From Aurantimicrobium minutum (lineage in GTDB: Bacteria > Actinomycetota > Actinomycetes > Actinomycetales > Microbacteriaceae): DNA of 64,000 bases. The notes beneath the pieces are model-generated. The model had not been told where the DNA came from. It did not search any database and saw nothing but the letters and a program-made list of their open reading frames with translations. The stretch covers positions 1 to 64,000 of the forward strand of contig NZ_JARXVT010000002.1 in assembly GCF_029892845.1 (NCBI RefSeq), written 5' to 3'. The position numbers and the translations under genes are program-made. Positions 30,312-39,991 of the stretch are shown here, one piece after another; positions within the stretch are counted from its first letter, which is position 1, and each line of letters begins with the position of its first letter.

Positions 30312-31289
30312 ATGAGTATCGAGCGCGAACTTTCAGGCTTCACCCGCCTGACCACGAGCACCGGCATCTCCATGGTGGTCTCCACCTTCGGTGCGCGTCT
30401 TGTGGAACTCTGGGTTCCTGATCGTAATGGTGTCCTGGGCAACGTCGTGGTTGGCTTGCCCACCCCCCAGCACTATGACGATCGTGCCAATCTCTATCTC
30501 GGCTGCACGGTGGGCCGGGTTGCCGGACGAATACCTGCAGCCCACTTCACTGGCGGTGGCCTGTCGTTCTCGCTGGAACCCAATGAAGGCCCCAACCAGC
30601 TCCACGGTGGTGGCACACGGAGCTTTGACCGGATTGAATGGGAACTGGTCACCTTTGAGTCCGACGACTCCGTCGTTGCAGAGTTCCACTACGTCAGCCC
30701 GGCAGGAGAAGAAGAGTATCCCGGTGAACTCACCGTGGTCTCTCGCTATGAACTCACTACGCAGGGCATTCTCACGTCAACGCTCACTGCAGAGACCACT
30801 TCTGCCTGCCCCGTAAACCTCACCACACATAGCTACTGGAATCTCTCAGGTGTGGCGGGCAGCACGATCCATGACCACAAGCTGGACGCTGACGTGGCCT
30901 GGCACGTGGAAACCGGAGAAGGCCAGCTCCCCACCGGAGAACTCACCCCCACACCCCACCAGCTTTCTTTAGCAGCCCCCGGCTGGGATGACACTTTCGT
31001 CCTAGAAGAAACTGATCACACCCTGACCCCCGCAGCAACGCTGTCGCACCCAGGCTCAGGCAGAATTCTCACGCTCTACACAACTGAGCCTGCGCTCCAG
31101 GTTTATACCGCCGGTTACCTCCCGCAGGAGGCATTGGATGACGTGCATGTGCTGACACCATTCGGTGGAGTCTGCTTAGAACCCCAGCGCATCAATGACA
31201 ATGCACTTTTGCCTCATTTCCCCAGCATTGTGCTGCAGCCGAGTGACACATACTCACACGTGACTCAGCACGTGTTCTCAAGCATCTAG
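30312..31289 (+). CDS. galM: Aldose 1-epimerase (mutarotase)
   Basis: 325 residues; interconverts alpha and beta anomers of aldoses. Recognisable parts are GRVAGRIPAAHF, NQLHGGGTRSFDRIEW, the active-site histidine region NLTTHSYWNLSG, and the catalytic glutamate in GGVCLEPQRIND near the C-terminus. Following the xylose genes, it probably supplies the alpha anomer used by XylA. It ends 6 bp before a convergent gene. Confidence 0.93.
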   Translation: MSIERELSGFTRLTTSTGISMVVSTFGARLVELWVPDRNGVLGNVVVGLPTPQHYDDRANLYLGCTVGRVAGRIPAAHFTGGGLSFSLEPNEGPNQLHGGGTRSFDRIEWELVTFESDDSVVAEFHYVSPAGEEEYPGELTVVSRYELTTQGILTSTLTAETTSACPVNLTTHSYWNLSGVAGSTIHDHKLDADVAWHVETGEGQLPTGELTPTPHQLSLAAPGWDDTFVLEETDHTLTPAATLSHPGSGRILTLYTTEPALQVYTAGYLPQEALDDVHVLTPFGGVCLEPQRINDNALLPHFPSIVLQPSDTYSHVTQHVFSSI

Positions 31290-31295
31290 AAGCGT

Positions 31296-32567
31296 TTAGC
31301 GCTCTTCCAGGCCCCAGGCCTGTCCATAACCACCCTCGGCTTCTGGCTTAGCCATCAGCTCGAGGAAGGGCACAGCGTCAAAAGCTTCAGGTCCGAGAAC
31401 ACCAGCACCTGCCCAGGTTCCGTGAGCCATCAGTTCGAGAGCAATCACGGGATTGAGCGCGGTCTGCCAGACCACGCACTGGCTGTCGTATTCAGCCATC
31501 GTCCACTCGTTATCACTGACGTGGTAGAGGTAGACCTCACGAGGCTTGCCGTCCTTACCCAGACCCGTGACCCACACGCCTGCACAGGTCTTGCCCGTCA
31601 TGCGGGGACCAATCGTGGCGGGGTCGGGCAGCGCAGCTGCCACCACGTCACGAGGAGCAACCATGGCAGGACCTTGTGCAGTGCGAACCTTGAGCGGTTC
31701 AATCGAGTCCAGACCCAACTGGTGCAGAGTCTTGAGAATGCCGATGAACTCATCGCCCAGGCCGTATTTGAACGTCACGCGCTTGGCATCGAGCCAGCGA
31801 GGCATCATGAGAACTTCTTCGTGCTCCACGTTCACACACTCAACAGGGCCAATCCCCTCGGGGAAGGTGAAGACTTCTGGCTCACTAAAGGGTGGGGTGG
31901 TGAACCACCCCTTGTCCTTCTCCCAGATCACGGGAGGGTTGAGGCATTCCTCAATCGTGGTCCAGATGCTGAACGAGGGAGCAAAGATCTCGTTGCCTTC
32001 GTCGTCCCGCACAACCAGGTTCGCACCGTCACGGGTGCCCAATTCATCGATGGAGCTAAACAGGTGGTCCTGCGCATAGCGGGCAAAGACGTTTGACATT
32101 CCTGGCTCCACACCAATACCGACCAAAGCTAGGCGGTTGGCCTTCTCCCAGTCTCCTGCGGCAGCGAACTGCTCGTCACCGAGCTTCACACCAGTTTCGG
32201 AATACGGATTGGTGGGGTGGGGCAAAGACAGGGTCATCGCCATGTCGAGATAGTCAGCATCAGCTGCGAGCGCGCCAGCAAAGATGGTCTGCACGAACTT
32301 GGGCTCCACCGCGTTCATCACGTGAGTGGCACCGTGGCGCTTTGCGACCTCAGTCACGCTCTCCGGCTTAGATGCATCGATCTGGTCAGCGATGAAGCGA
32401 CCTTCGATGGCGGCAGCACCGTGCTTGGCCTTGAGCCATTCGATGGTGCGCTCGGCACGAGTGATGTCATAGTCCGTCACCACCATGAGTTCAAAGAAGG
32501 ACCGACGTGCGGAAATCTTGGCAATGGCGTCTCCGACGCCACCAGCGCCAACAAGCAGAATTCTCAT
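31296..32567 (-). CDS. Saccharopine dehydrogenase family protein
   Basis: 423 residues. N-terminal Rossmann motif VGAGGVGDAIA (about 6-16), substrate-domain segment GIGVEPGMSNVFARYA, and a C-terminal return to the Rossmann half. It belongs with the carboxynorspermidine/saccharopine dehydrogenases, which act on lysine- or polyamine-derived imines with NAD(P). The actual substrate is not evident, as no polyamine or lysine gene is beside it. Monocistronic; divergent from mntH. Confidence 0.8.
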   Translation of the reverse strand: MRILLVGAGGVGDAIAKISARRSFFELMVVTDYDITRAERTIEWLKAKHGAAAIEGRFIADQIDASKPESVTEVAKRHGATHVMNAVEPKFVQTIFAGALAADADYLDMAMTLSLPHPTNPYSETGVKLGDEQFAAAGDWEKANRLALVGIGVEPGMSNVFARYAQDHLFSSIDELGTRDGANLVVRDDEGNEIFAPSFSIWTTIEECLNPPVIWEKDKGWFTTPPFSEPEVFTFPEGIGPVECVNVEHEEVLMMPRWLDAKRVTFKYGLGDEFIGILKTLHQLGLDSIEPLKVRTAQGPAMVAPRDVVAAALPDPATIGPRMTGKTCAGVWVTGLGKDGKPREVYLYHVSDNEWTMAEYDSQCVVWQTALNPVIALELMAHGTWAGAGVLGPEAFDAVPFLELMAKPEAEGGYGQAWGLEER

Positions 32568-32673
32568 GCTTCTGAAGTTACTCCTGGAATAGGCAAATGT
32601 GTCTGAGTGTGTGCCGACAAGTAGTCTGGTGGGGAAGACGTAGCAGCGTCCATCCCAGCGAAATTGAGTAGCG

Positions 32674-33924
32674 ATGACAACCCCTTCCCCTGTACCCTCG
32701 GCACAGCGTCGAGTGCGAGCACTGCGGGTTGTTCCTTTGCTAGGTCCTGCACTTGTGGCCGGTGTTGCTTATCTAGATCCCGGCAACGTGGCCAGCAATA
32801 TGACCGCAGGTGCCCAGTTCGGCTATCTGCTGGTCTGGGTTGTAGTGGTGGGCAACCTGGTTGCCTGGTTGGTGCAATACCTCTCAGCAAAACTCGGTCT
32901 TGCTACCGGTAAATCCTTGACTCAGATTCTGGGTGAGCGGATTAAGAACAAATGGCTGCGTCGGGGTTTCTGGGTGCAGGCGGAGATTGTCGCCATGGCG
33001 ACGGACCTCGCCGAGGTCGTCGGTGGCGCCATCGCCTTCAACTTGTTGTTTGGGTTCCCCCTCCTTGCCGGCGGCATGGTGATGGGTTTGCTCTCGTTGC
33101 TTCTGCTGTCCTTGCGTGATCGCTCAGGAGCAAAGGCATTTGAGCGCATCATCATTGCCCTGCTGTTGGTTATTGCGGTGGGCTTTGGCATGGGGCTTGT
33201 GGTGGCACCGCCAGACCCAGGATCTTTGCTCGGTGGTCTGATGCCTCGCTTTGATGGTGCCGCCTCCATCTTGTTGGCAGCCTCCATCTTGGGTGCCACG
33301 ATCATGCCGCATGCCATTTATGCGCACTCTGCGCTGACTCGTGACCGCTTCGGCCTGGTCTTGGCTGGTGTTGAGCGCAGCAAGATCCTCAAGGCCACTC
33401 GGGTCGATGTCACCGTGGCTTTGATCATTGCTGGTGGCGTGAACCTGGCCATCTTGCTCACTGCTGCAGTGAGCTTGCAGGGCGTTCCCGGCACGGACAC
33501 TCTCGAGGGTGTCTATGCAGCCCTGAGCGCCAACCTAGGCCCTGTTATTGCCGTGCTTTTCGCCGTGGGCCTGTTGGCCTCTGGTTTGGCCTCAACCTCT
33601 GTCGGCGCTTATGCCGGGGCGGAGATAATGAGTGGTCTGACCGATATTCAGATTCCACTGCTCTGGCGCCGTGTCATCACCCTGATCCCTGCCTTCATCA
33701 TCTTGAGCATCGGTGCTGACCCCACCTGGGCATTGATCATTAGCCAGGTTGTGCTCTCCTTCGGCATCCCCTTTGCACTCATTCCTCTGGTGATCTTCAC
33801 CCGAGACAAGTCCATCTTGGGTGTGGACACCAACACAGGATTGATTACTGCTCTGGCCGTGCTGGCATCCGTGTTCATCATTGGCTTGAACGCGGTGCTG
33901 CTCTGGATTACCTTCGCTGGCTAA
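32674..33924 (+). CDS. mntH: Nramp family manganese/iron transporter
   Basis: 416 residues with about eleven membrane helices. The metal-site motif DPGN is at 35-38 in helix 1 and MPHAIYAHSALT (about 211-222) in helix 6, the two discontinuous helices that bind divalent metal in Nramp proteins. It takes up Mn2+ (or Fe2+) with protons. It stands alone with no visible MntR-type regulator beside it. Confidence 0.95.
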   Translation: MTTPSPVPSAQRRVRALRVVPLLGPALVAGVAYLDPGNVASNMTAGAQFGYLLVWVVVVGNLVAWLVQYLSAKLGLATGKSLTQILGERIKNKWLRRGFWVQAEIVAMATDLAEVVGGAIAFNLLFGFPLLAGGMVMGLLSLLLLSLRDRSGAKAFERIIIALLLVIAVGFGMGLVVAPPDPGSLLGGLMPRFDGAASILLAASILGATIMPHAIYAHSALTRDRFGLVLAGVERSKILKATRVDVTVALIIAGGVNLAILLTAAVSLQGVPGTDTLEGVYAALSANLGPVIAVLFAVGLLASGLASTSVGAYAGAEIMSGLTDIQIPLLWRRVITLIPAFIILSIGADPTWALIISQVVLSFGIPFALIPLVIFTRDKSILGVDTNTGLITALAVLASVFIIGLNAVLLWITFAG

Positions 33925-33943
33925 GCGAAGAAGTTAAAGCGAA

Positions 33944-33973
33944 AGGGCGCCAACTCCGAAAAGTTGACGCCCT
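33944..33973 (-). terminator. Terminator after rplL
   Basis: Stem AGGGCG/CGCCCT plus CAACT/AGTTG with one C-A mismatch (33944-33955 with 33962-33973). On the minus strand a T-rich tail TTTCGCTTT follows. It ends the rplJ-rplL operon and also faces the end of mntH. Confidence 0.7.
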
Positions 33974-33993
33974 GAAGCGTGTAGTAGCTGAGA

Positions 33994-34380
33994 CTACTTG
34001 AGGACGACGGTTGCGCCAGCCTCGGTAAGTGCAGCCTTTGCCTTCTCAGCAGCGTCCTTGTTGGCGCCTTCGAGAACGGTTGCAGGTGCTCCATCAACGA
34101 GTGCCTTAGCCTCACCCAGACCGAGGTTGGTGATGGTACGCACCTCCTTGATGACAGCAATCTTGTTTGCGCCAGCAGCCTCGAGAACGACGTCAAAAGA
34201 GTCCTTCTCTTCAGCAGCTTCAGCAGCTGCAGGTGCAGCGCCGCCAGCGGCAGCAACAGCTACGGGAGCTGCAGCGGTGACCTCGAAGGTCTCCTCGAAT
34301 GCCTTAACGAACTCGCTGAGCTCGATGAGCGAGAGCTCCTTGAAAGCCTCGATGAGCTGCTCAGTTGAGAGCTTTGCCAT
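33994..34380 (-). CDS. rplL: 50S ribosomal protein L7/L12
   Basis: 128 residues: N-terminal dimerising helices (about 1-35), an alanine-rich hinge (about 38-60) and the globular domain [27 protein letters not shown] that contacts translation factors. It forms the ribosomal stalk on L10. Operon with rplJ (47 bp apart). Confidence 0.99.
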   Translation of the reverse strand: MAKLSTEQLIEAFKELSLIELSEFVKAFEETFEVTAAAPVAVAAAGGAAPAAAEAAEEKDSFDVVLEAAGANKIAVIKEVRTITNLGLGEAKALVDGAPATVLEGANKDAAEKAKAALTEAGATVVLK

Positions 34381-34427
34381 GATTTTCTCCTTGTTGTTAT
34401 TTCGTCTAAACCGGAACTAGTAAGTGA

Positions 34428-34943
34428 CTAGTTGCCGGACTCTTGCTTTGCACGCAGTGCGTCGACTGTACGAACAGCCTTCGACAGAGGTGCGGTGAAC
34501 AGGTATGCGGCACCGAAGAGAGAGGCCTTTGCAGCTCCGGCAAACTTTGCCAGGAGTACTTCGCGGGACTCGAGATCGGCGAGCTTTCCAACCTCAGCAG
34601 CGTCGAGAGGCTTACCGTCAAAGTAGCCGCCCTTCAAAATGAGCTGAGGGTTTGCCTTGGCAAAGGTACGCAGGGCCTTCGCAACAGCGACAGCGTCGCC
34701 GTGCACGAATGCGATAGCCGATGGGCCAGCAAGCTGGTCATCGAGACCGGTGATGCCAGCCTTAGCGGCGGCAATCTTGGTCAGCGTGTTCTTTACCACG
34801 GCGTAAGTCGCGTGCTCACTGATGGACTTGCGCAGCTCCTTGAGCTGAGCAACAGTGAGGCCGCGGTACTCGGTGAGCAGAACTGCATTCGAACCAGAGA
34901 AATTCTTCTCAAGTTCGGAGAGCATTGCTTCCTTGTTCGCCAT
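34428..34943 (-). CDS. rplJ: 50S ribosomal protein L10
   Basis: 171 residues with the L10 start ([27 protein letters not shown]) and C-terminal stalk helix for L7/L12. It binds 23S rRNA and autoregulates through its leader. Ribosome-binding site AAGGAG stands before ATG. Preceded by a recognisable leader at 35008-35160. Confidence 0.99.
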   Translation of the reverse strand: MANKEAMLSELEKNFSGSNAVLLTEYRGLTVAQLKELRKSISEHATYAVVKNTLTKIAAAKAGITGLDDQLAGPSAIAFVHGDAVAVAKALRTFAKANPQLILKGGYFDGKPLDAAEVGKLADLESREVLLAKFAGAAKASLFGAAYLFTAPLSKAVRTVDALRAKQESGN

Positions 34944-35007
34944 GGCGCTCCTTGTGGTTTCTCACACCCCACTTGTGTGGAGTGATTAGCCTCGGGCCGC
35001 TAAAACT

Positions 35008-35160
35008 AAAAAAGCTCCAGCGCAGGGCTGGAGCGAAAGAAAACACGCGAACGTATTTTTCACTTACAGGTTCCTGCGCGGGTCTTCGTCGAAACGAAAC
35101 TTCGATTGGATGCTTACTTTCGAGAGCATTCCAATAACCAGCGGTCTTTGGTTACCTTTA
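35008..35160 (-). promoter_or_regulatory. Ribosomal L10 leader with attenuator hairpin
   Basis: On the minus strand the segment contains CCAAAGACCGCTGGTT and GACCCGCGCAGG, the two blocks I associate with the actinobacterial L10 leader RNA that binds L10(L12)4. It ends with an 8-bp hairpin GCTCCAGC/GCTGGAGC (35014-35034) and six T, a Rho-independent terminator shape placed before rplJ. Most of the 357-bp gap between rplJ and the kinase gene is explained by this element. Confidence 0.7.
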
Positions 35161-35300
35161 GGTTACGTGAGAGGCACCACCTCTGGCAAATCGGTAGACT
35201 AAAGACTTCCCTCCCCTGTTAGCGCTGATGCTCACATCGGATGCCAGTGAGACCGGCATCACAAAGTGAGTTTTGGCTTGTCACGAAGATTTGAGGCCTC

Positions 35301-36317
35301 GTGAACGCTGTAGTTACATTGACCCCCGCTCCCGTGCTGGACCGCACCTACCTTGCCGAGGATCTCACCGTCGGCAAAGTAAACCGTGCCTACGAAGTCC
35401 ACGAATACATGAGCGGTAAGGGCCTGAACGTGGCCCGCACCTTGCACCTGTCCAAGCACCCCGTCTCGGCTGTGCTTCCCATTGGTATGCAGGACCAGTA
35501 CCTTCTCTTCTCCACTCCGTTCCCCCAGATCTTGCGCATCATGCCCGTTCAGGGTCGTGTTCGCGTGAACACCACTGTGGTCGAGCGTGGCGGTCGCACC
35601 ACCAACATCAACCAGCAGGCCATCCCCTTCACCACTGAAGACTGGCGCAATGTTGTCGAGACCACGCTCGAGCAGGTCTCCGACATGAACGCAGACTGGC
35701 TTGTTGTTTCCGGCATGCACCCCAAGATGATCGACACCGGTCTTCCAATTGACCTCAGCGAACTGTTCTCTCGTGCCCGCGACTTGGGTGCTCGTGTTGG
35801 TCTGGACACCTCTGGTCCAGAACTCAAGCACTGGGCTCGCAGCGGCGAGGTCAACTTGATCAAGCCCAACGCGGACGAACTGGCCTCACTCGTTGGCCAC
35901 GAACTCAACACTCTCGGCGACGTTATCGAAGCAGGTCGTGAGCTCATCTCGACTGGTCTCGAGATCGCCCTGGTCAGCCTCGGCCCTGATGGCGCTATCG
36001 CCATCACCGCTGATGACGTTGTCTGGGCTTCTGCTGTTGCCCCTGAGGTCATCAACACCACCGGTGCCGGCGACGCATTCTTGGCAGGATTCCTCAGCCA
36101 GGTCGTCAGCCCTGAAGCATCTGCTGCAGGCCGCGAAGCTGGAACCCTTCCGGTGCTCAGCCCTGAAGCAGCGTTGACCACTGGTTGCTCCTGGGGTGCT
36201 CTGGCAGTATCCCTGCCCACCACCTTGATCAGCTCCTTCGGAGATGCACCCGAGGCACGTCTGCGTGAGGTTGACCCCGAGTATGCACTTCTCGAGAAGG
36301 CAACCGTTCGCTACTAA
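35301..36317 (+). CDS. PfkB family sugar kinase (1-phosphofructokinase-like)
   Basis: 338 residues starting at GTG. Features of the LacC/FruK branch: opening TLTPAPVLDRTY, GKGLNVART and the catalytic NTTGAGDAFLAGF near 255-268. It would phosphorylate fructose-1-phosphate, tagatose-6-phosphate or a related sugar phosphate. No PTS or fru genes adjoin it, so the substrate is open. A strong hairpin follows. Confidence 0.85.
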   Translation: MNAVVTLTPAPVLDRTYLAEDLTVGKVNRAYEVHEYMSGKGLNVARTLHLSKHPVSAVLPIGMQDQYLLFSTPFPQILRIMPVQGRVRVNTTVVERGGRTTNINQQAIPFTTEDWRNVVETTLEQVSDMNADWLVVSGMHPKMIDTGLPIDLSELFSRARDLGARVGLDTSGPELKHWARSGEVNLIKPNADELASLVGHELNTLGDVIEAGRELISTGLEIALVSLGPDGAIAITADDVVWASAVAPEVINTTGAGDAFLAGFLSQVVSPEASAAGREAGTLPVLSPEAALTTGCSWGALAVSLPTTLISSFGDAPEARLREVDPEYALLEKATVRY

Positions 36318-36355
36318 AGCGCACAGTCTTCTCAAGAAGCCTCAAAGCTCACAAG

Positions 36356-36383
36356 AAAAGCCCCGCATTGTGCGGGGCTTTTC
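36356..36383. terminator. Bidirectional terminator
   Basis: A perfect 12-bp stem AAAAGCCCCGCA/TGCGGGGCTTTT with a 3-nt loop between the convergent sugar-kinase and histidine-kinase genes. Confidence 0.85.
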
Positions 36384-36398
36384 TGTTGTGTGAGCTAC

Positions 36399-37874
36399 TT
36401 AAGCTGACGGCAGGCTCACGGTGAACATGGTCTTGCCGGGTTCACTCGTGACGGTGACAGATCCGTGGTGGGCCTGAACAACAGCGTTGACAATGGCGAG
36501 CCCCAAACCGGTGCTTCCAGTGGCCCTGGTGCGCGAAGCATCTCCACGGGTGAAGCGTTCGAACAACTCCGGCATCTGCTCCTGCGGAATACCCGGACCG
36601 TTATCAATCACGCGCAAGAGCACGTTGTCGTCTTGCTTCTCCAGCACGACCTGAACCGTGGAGCCTGCGGGAGTGTGAACCCTGGCATTTGCCAACAAGT
36701 TCACCACAACCTGGTGCAGACGAGGCTGGTCACCAATTACTTCGAGAGGTTCCTCTGGCAATTCCATGTCCCAGGTGTGGTCAGGACCGGCCGCGTGAGC
36801 ATCGCTCACCGCGTCCACAATAATGCGAGAAAGATCCACCGGCTTCTGCTGAAGCTCACGACCTTCATCCAGTCGTGCCAAAAGCAGCAGGTCTTCCACC
36901 AGTGCGGTCATGCGGGTGGCCTCTGACTCAATCCGGCTGAGTGAATGACGAACATCCTCAGGGAGTTCGGCACCACCGCGACGAGTGAGCTCGGCATAGC
37001 CACGGATAGAAGCCAATGGCGTGCGGAGCTCATGGCTGGCGTCCGCCACGAAGCGGCGCACCTTCTCCTCGCTGGCCTGACGGGCAGCGAAGGCACGAGA
37101 GATGTGGCCGAGCATGTGGTTGAAGGCAGAGCCTACGCGGCCAACCTCGGTGCGAGGGTCCGTGTCTTCTTCACTGACGCGTTCCGCCAGCTGAACATCA
37201 CCCTTATCCAGGGGAAGCTCAGCAACGCGTGACGCAGAGTCAGCTACTCGGTCCAGCGGACGCAGCTCGTAACGAATCAGCAGACGACCGGCAATGATGA
37301 CCGCTCCGACACCAAAGGCCGTCACGAACAAGATGATGGTGATCAAGCGAACGCTGGCCGCATTGACCTCGGTCATGGGCAACGCAATGACGAGTTTGGC
37401 GTTTTCAGTGGTGTTCACCGCAATAGCGCGGTAGTCCTGAGACCCCTTGACGTGAATAGTGCTGGGCTCACGACTGATCTCGACAGAAGTGAAGTTGGTG
37501 ATGTCTCCGACATCCACCAAACGCACTTCACCTCGCTCGTTGAGGATTCCTGCCGTGGTGGAACCATCAGCAGCAATAACAGCAACCAAGGTTCCTGCAG
37601 CCTGTCCAGGAGCAAGGAGCGCGTTGTTGGGACGGTCATCGTGGTCGTTGTCACCATCGTTATGGCCAGGACGAACAGGGATGCCGTCGGTGACGGCTTC
37701 GGTGGTTCGAATCACGGCGCTGTTGAGCTGAGTATCCAACCGGTCAATCAAGAACGAGCGAAGCGACAGCACACTCACCACCCCGATCAGGGCGGCAGCC
37801 ACGACCAGAAGCCCTGCCATGGTCACCGTGAGGCGACGACGCAGGGTCCAGGGAGCGCGGGAGACTTTCGACAT
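36399..37874 (-). CDS. Sensor histidine kinase
   Basis: 491 residues. Two membrane helices (about 15-35 and 175-200) enclose an extracytoplasmic sensor region of about 140 residues containing a His/Asp-rich patch (PGHNDGDNDHDD) that may bind metal. HAMP follows, then HisKA with ASHELRTPLASIRGY (phospho-histidine near 270) and HATPase with NLLANARVHTP and DNGPGIPQ. Similar overall to MtrB/TcrY/PhoR-type kinases. Its ATG overlaps the regulator stop (TAATG). Confidence 0.93.
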   Translation of the reverse strand: MSKVSRAPWTLRRRLTVTMAGLLVVAAALIGVVSVLSLRSFLIDRLDTQLNSAVIRTTEAVTDGIPVRPGHNDGDNDHDDRPNNALLAPGQAAGTLVAVIAADGSTTAGILNERGEVRLVDVGDITNFTSVEISREPSTIHVKGSQDYRAIAVNTTENAKLVIALPMTEVNAASVRLITIILFVTAFGVGAVIIAGRLLIRYELRPLDRVADSASRVAELPLDKGDVQLAERVSEEDTDPRTEVGRVGSAFNHMLGHISRAFAARQASEEKVRRFVADASHELRTPLASIRGYAELTRRGGAELPEDVRHSLSRIESEATRMTALVEDLLLLARLDEGRELQQKPVDLSRIIVDAVSDAHAAGPDHTWDMELPEEPLEVIGDQPRLHQVVVNLLANARVHTPAGSTVQVVLEKQDDNVLLRVIDNGPGIPQEQMPELFERFTRGDASRTRATGSTGLGLAIVNAVVQAHHGSVTVTSEPGKTMFTVSLPSA

Positions 37875-38614
37875 TATTCAGCCGGCTTGATCATGTATCC
37901 CGCACCGCGCACGGTGTGCAGCATGGGAGCACCTTCGGCGTCTATCTTCTTGCGCAGGTAAGAAATGTAGATCTCGACAACGGAGCTCTTGCCACCGAAG
38001 TCGTAATCCCAGACGCGGTCCAGGATCTGACTCTTGCTCACCACGCGGCGAGGGTTACGCATGAGGTAACGCAGCAGTTCAAACTCGGTGGCGGTCAGTT
38101 CAATCAAGCGGCCAGCACGGCGCACTTCGTGGCTGTCTTCATCCAGTTCGAGGTCGCCCACAACCAGCACGGGGCTTTCATTGGCATCTGCTGTCAGGGT
38201 CGAGCGACGAATGAGGCCACGCAGACGTGCCACAACTTCTTCCAAGCTAAAGGGCTTGGTCACGTAGTCATCGCCACCGGCGGTGAGACCAGCAATGCGG
38301 TCATCAAGAGAGTCTTTTGCGGTGAGGAACAGCACGGGAACATCGTTGCCGTCAGCGCGCATGCGCTGCAGCACCTGCAGACCGTCGATGTCCGGAAGCA
38401 TGATGTCGAGCACAACCGCATCGGGACGGAAATCACGCGCAGTGGCGATGGCGGATGAGCCATCGGCTGCGGTCTTGATTTCCCAGCCTTCATAACGCAG
38501 GGCCATTTGAAGCAGGTCAGTCAGCGAGGCTTCGTCGTCCACGACGAGCACGCGGATGGGCGAACCATCGGCACGGGTCAGGCGGACGGGAGCAGCGGCA
38601 GTTGTTTCGTTCAC
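37874..38614 (-). CDS. OmpR-family response regulator
   Basis: 246 residues. Receiver domain with D26/D27, phospho-acceptor D70 (VVLDIMLPD) and K100 (FLTAKD); C-terminal winged-helix DNA-binding domain (TATEFELLRYLMRNPRRVVSKSQIL). Partner of the overlapping kinase. The nature of the signal is unknown; the kinase sensor loop suggests a metal or cationic ligand. Confidence 0.95.
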   Translation of the reverse strand: MNETTAAAPVRLTRADGSPIRVLVVDDEASLTDLLQMALRYEGWEIKTAADGSSAIATARDFRPDAVVLDIMLPDIDGLQVLQRMRADGNDVPVLFLTAKDSLDDRIAGLTAGGDDYVTKPFSLEEVVARLRGLIRRSTLTADANESPVLVVGDLELDEDSHEVRRAGRLIELTATEFELLRYLMRNPRRVVSKSQILDRVWDYDFGGKSSVVEIYISYLRKKIDAEGAPMLHTVRGAGYMIKPAE

Positions 38615-38734
38615 ATGATGAGTATGTCGAAGTTTCCTATGAGAATCCTATGAACTGCCTAAGAAAGCTATGAGAGTGCCCGTCTGCGGCGAGCGCACTG
38701 GGCGTTGTCAGCAGGACAAGACAGAATAGAGCTC

Positions 38735-39370
38735 GTGAGTTCAGCAGCTAACGTGGCACAAATGCCCGAGACGAAGCCTCAGGCACAGCAACCCCACGTT
38801 GCCTATCTCACACGCATGGTCACCGATGGTTCTGATGAAGCTGCCTGGCTTCGTGCGCGCTCTCGTGGCATTACAGCTACAGACGTGGCCAAGCTCAACA
38901 GCGTGAACGCCATCCCCACGGCAGCGCTCGAAAAACTGCGTGGATCAAGCTTCACTGGCAATGTCTACACCGAGCACGGCAAGACCCGGGAACCGGTGAT
39001 TGCCGCTTGGGTGAAAGAGAACTTCTCTATCGAGCCCAGCTCTGCGCTGTTCCACTCTGAAGCTGAGTCTCGCCACCTGGCCACGCCAGATGGCATTGGT
39101 GTTGTCGATGAGACACTCATCCTCGCTGAGATCAAGACCAGCCAGAAACCTTTCGAAGGGGTTCCTGCCGGATACCTGCGCCAGGTCTACTGGCAGCAGT
39201 ACGTTCTTGGTGCTGAGCGCACCTTGTTTGTCTGGGAACAGCACGTGAACTTCGTCCCTGTATCTGATACTCCCAAGCACTTATGGATTGAGCGCGATGA
39301 ACGCGCCATCCGCGACCTCGTCTTCTTGGCAAACGGACTCATTGGTGAGCTCCACCGCCTCACCAACTAA
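38735..39370 (+). CDS. YqaJ-type viral recombinase/exonuclease family protein
   Basis: About 211 residues from GTG 38735 (a TTG at 38705 and an ATG at 38762 are also in frame; no start has a clear ribosome-binding site). The PD-(D/E)XK nuclease core is visible: RSRGITATDVAKL, EHGKTREPVIAAW, TPDGIGVVDE and LAEIKTS, with the D...ExK catalytic set. This fold is shared with phage lambda exonuclease and RecE. No RecT-like annealing partner or other phage gene is next to it; it precedes the acetyltransferase gene by 9 bp. Confidence 0.75.
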   Translation: MSSAANVAQMPETKPQAQQPHVAYLTRMVTDGSDEAAWLRARSRGITATDVAKLNSVNAIPTAALEKLRGSSFTGNVYTEHGKTREPVIAAWVKENFSIEPSSALFHSEAESRHLATPDGIGVVDETLILAEIKTSQKPFEGVPAGYLRQVYWQQYVLGAERTLFVWEQHVNFVPVSDTPKHLWIERDERAIRDLVFLANGLIGELHRLTN

Positions 39371-39379
39371 GGAACGAAC

Positions 39380-39988
39380 ATGGCTCTCCCCGAGATTCCC
39401 ATTCTTGAAGGCGACTACGTTCGCTTAGAACCTCTCAGCCATGAACGTGCTGAAGAACTTTCTGCAGCCTGCGAAGACGGCAATGTCCACGAGCTCTGGT
39501 ACACCGTGGTTCCCAACCGTGAGGGTATGAACGCGGAGATTGACCGCCGTCTGGGACTCTATGGTCAAGGCACCATGATGCCCTTCGCCACCATTGACGT
39601 GGCCACGAATAAAGCCATTGGTATGACCACCTTCATGAACATGAAGCTGGAGAACCTCAAGGTAGAGATTGGCTCCACCTGGATGGCCAGCAGCTCTCAA
39701 GGCACCGCGATCAACCCTGAAGCCAAGCTCCTCATGCTCAGCTACGCCTTCGATGTCTTGGGATGCAACGCAGTAGAGCTGCGCACCCACGAGAAGAACG
39801 AGCAATCCCGTGCAGCCATTGAGAAGCTCGGCGCAAAGCTCGACGGCATGCTTCGCAACGACATGGTGATGGCTAATGGCACTTTGCGGAACACAGCGGT
39901 CTACTCCATCACCAAGGATGAGTGGCCTGCAGTTCACGACGGTCTTGTTGCCCGCCTCGATGACCTCGAGCAGGCAGAAGAAGCCTAA
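39380..39988 (+). CDS. GNAT family N-acetyltransferase
   Basis: 202 residues of the RimJ/RimL-like type: starts ILEGDYVRLEPLSHERAEEL, and has the internal EIGSTWMASSSQGTAINPEAKLLML acetyl-CoA region and AVELRTHEKNEQSRAAIEKLG near 125-145. Acceptor unknown (protein N-terminus or small amine). It probably shares a transcript with the YqaJ gene. Confidence 0.88.
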   Translation: MALPEIPILEGDYVRLEPLSHERAEELSAACEDGNVHELWYTVVPNREGMNAEIDRRLGLYGQGTMMPFATIDVATNKAIGMTTFMNMKLENLKVEIGSTWMASSSQGTAINPEAKLLMLSYAFDVLGCNAVELRTHEKNEQSRAAIEKLGAKLDGMLRNDMVMANGTLRNTAVYSITKDEWPAVHDGLVARLDDLEQAEEA

Positions 39989-39991
39989 GTG

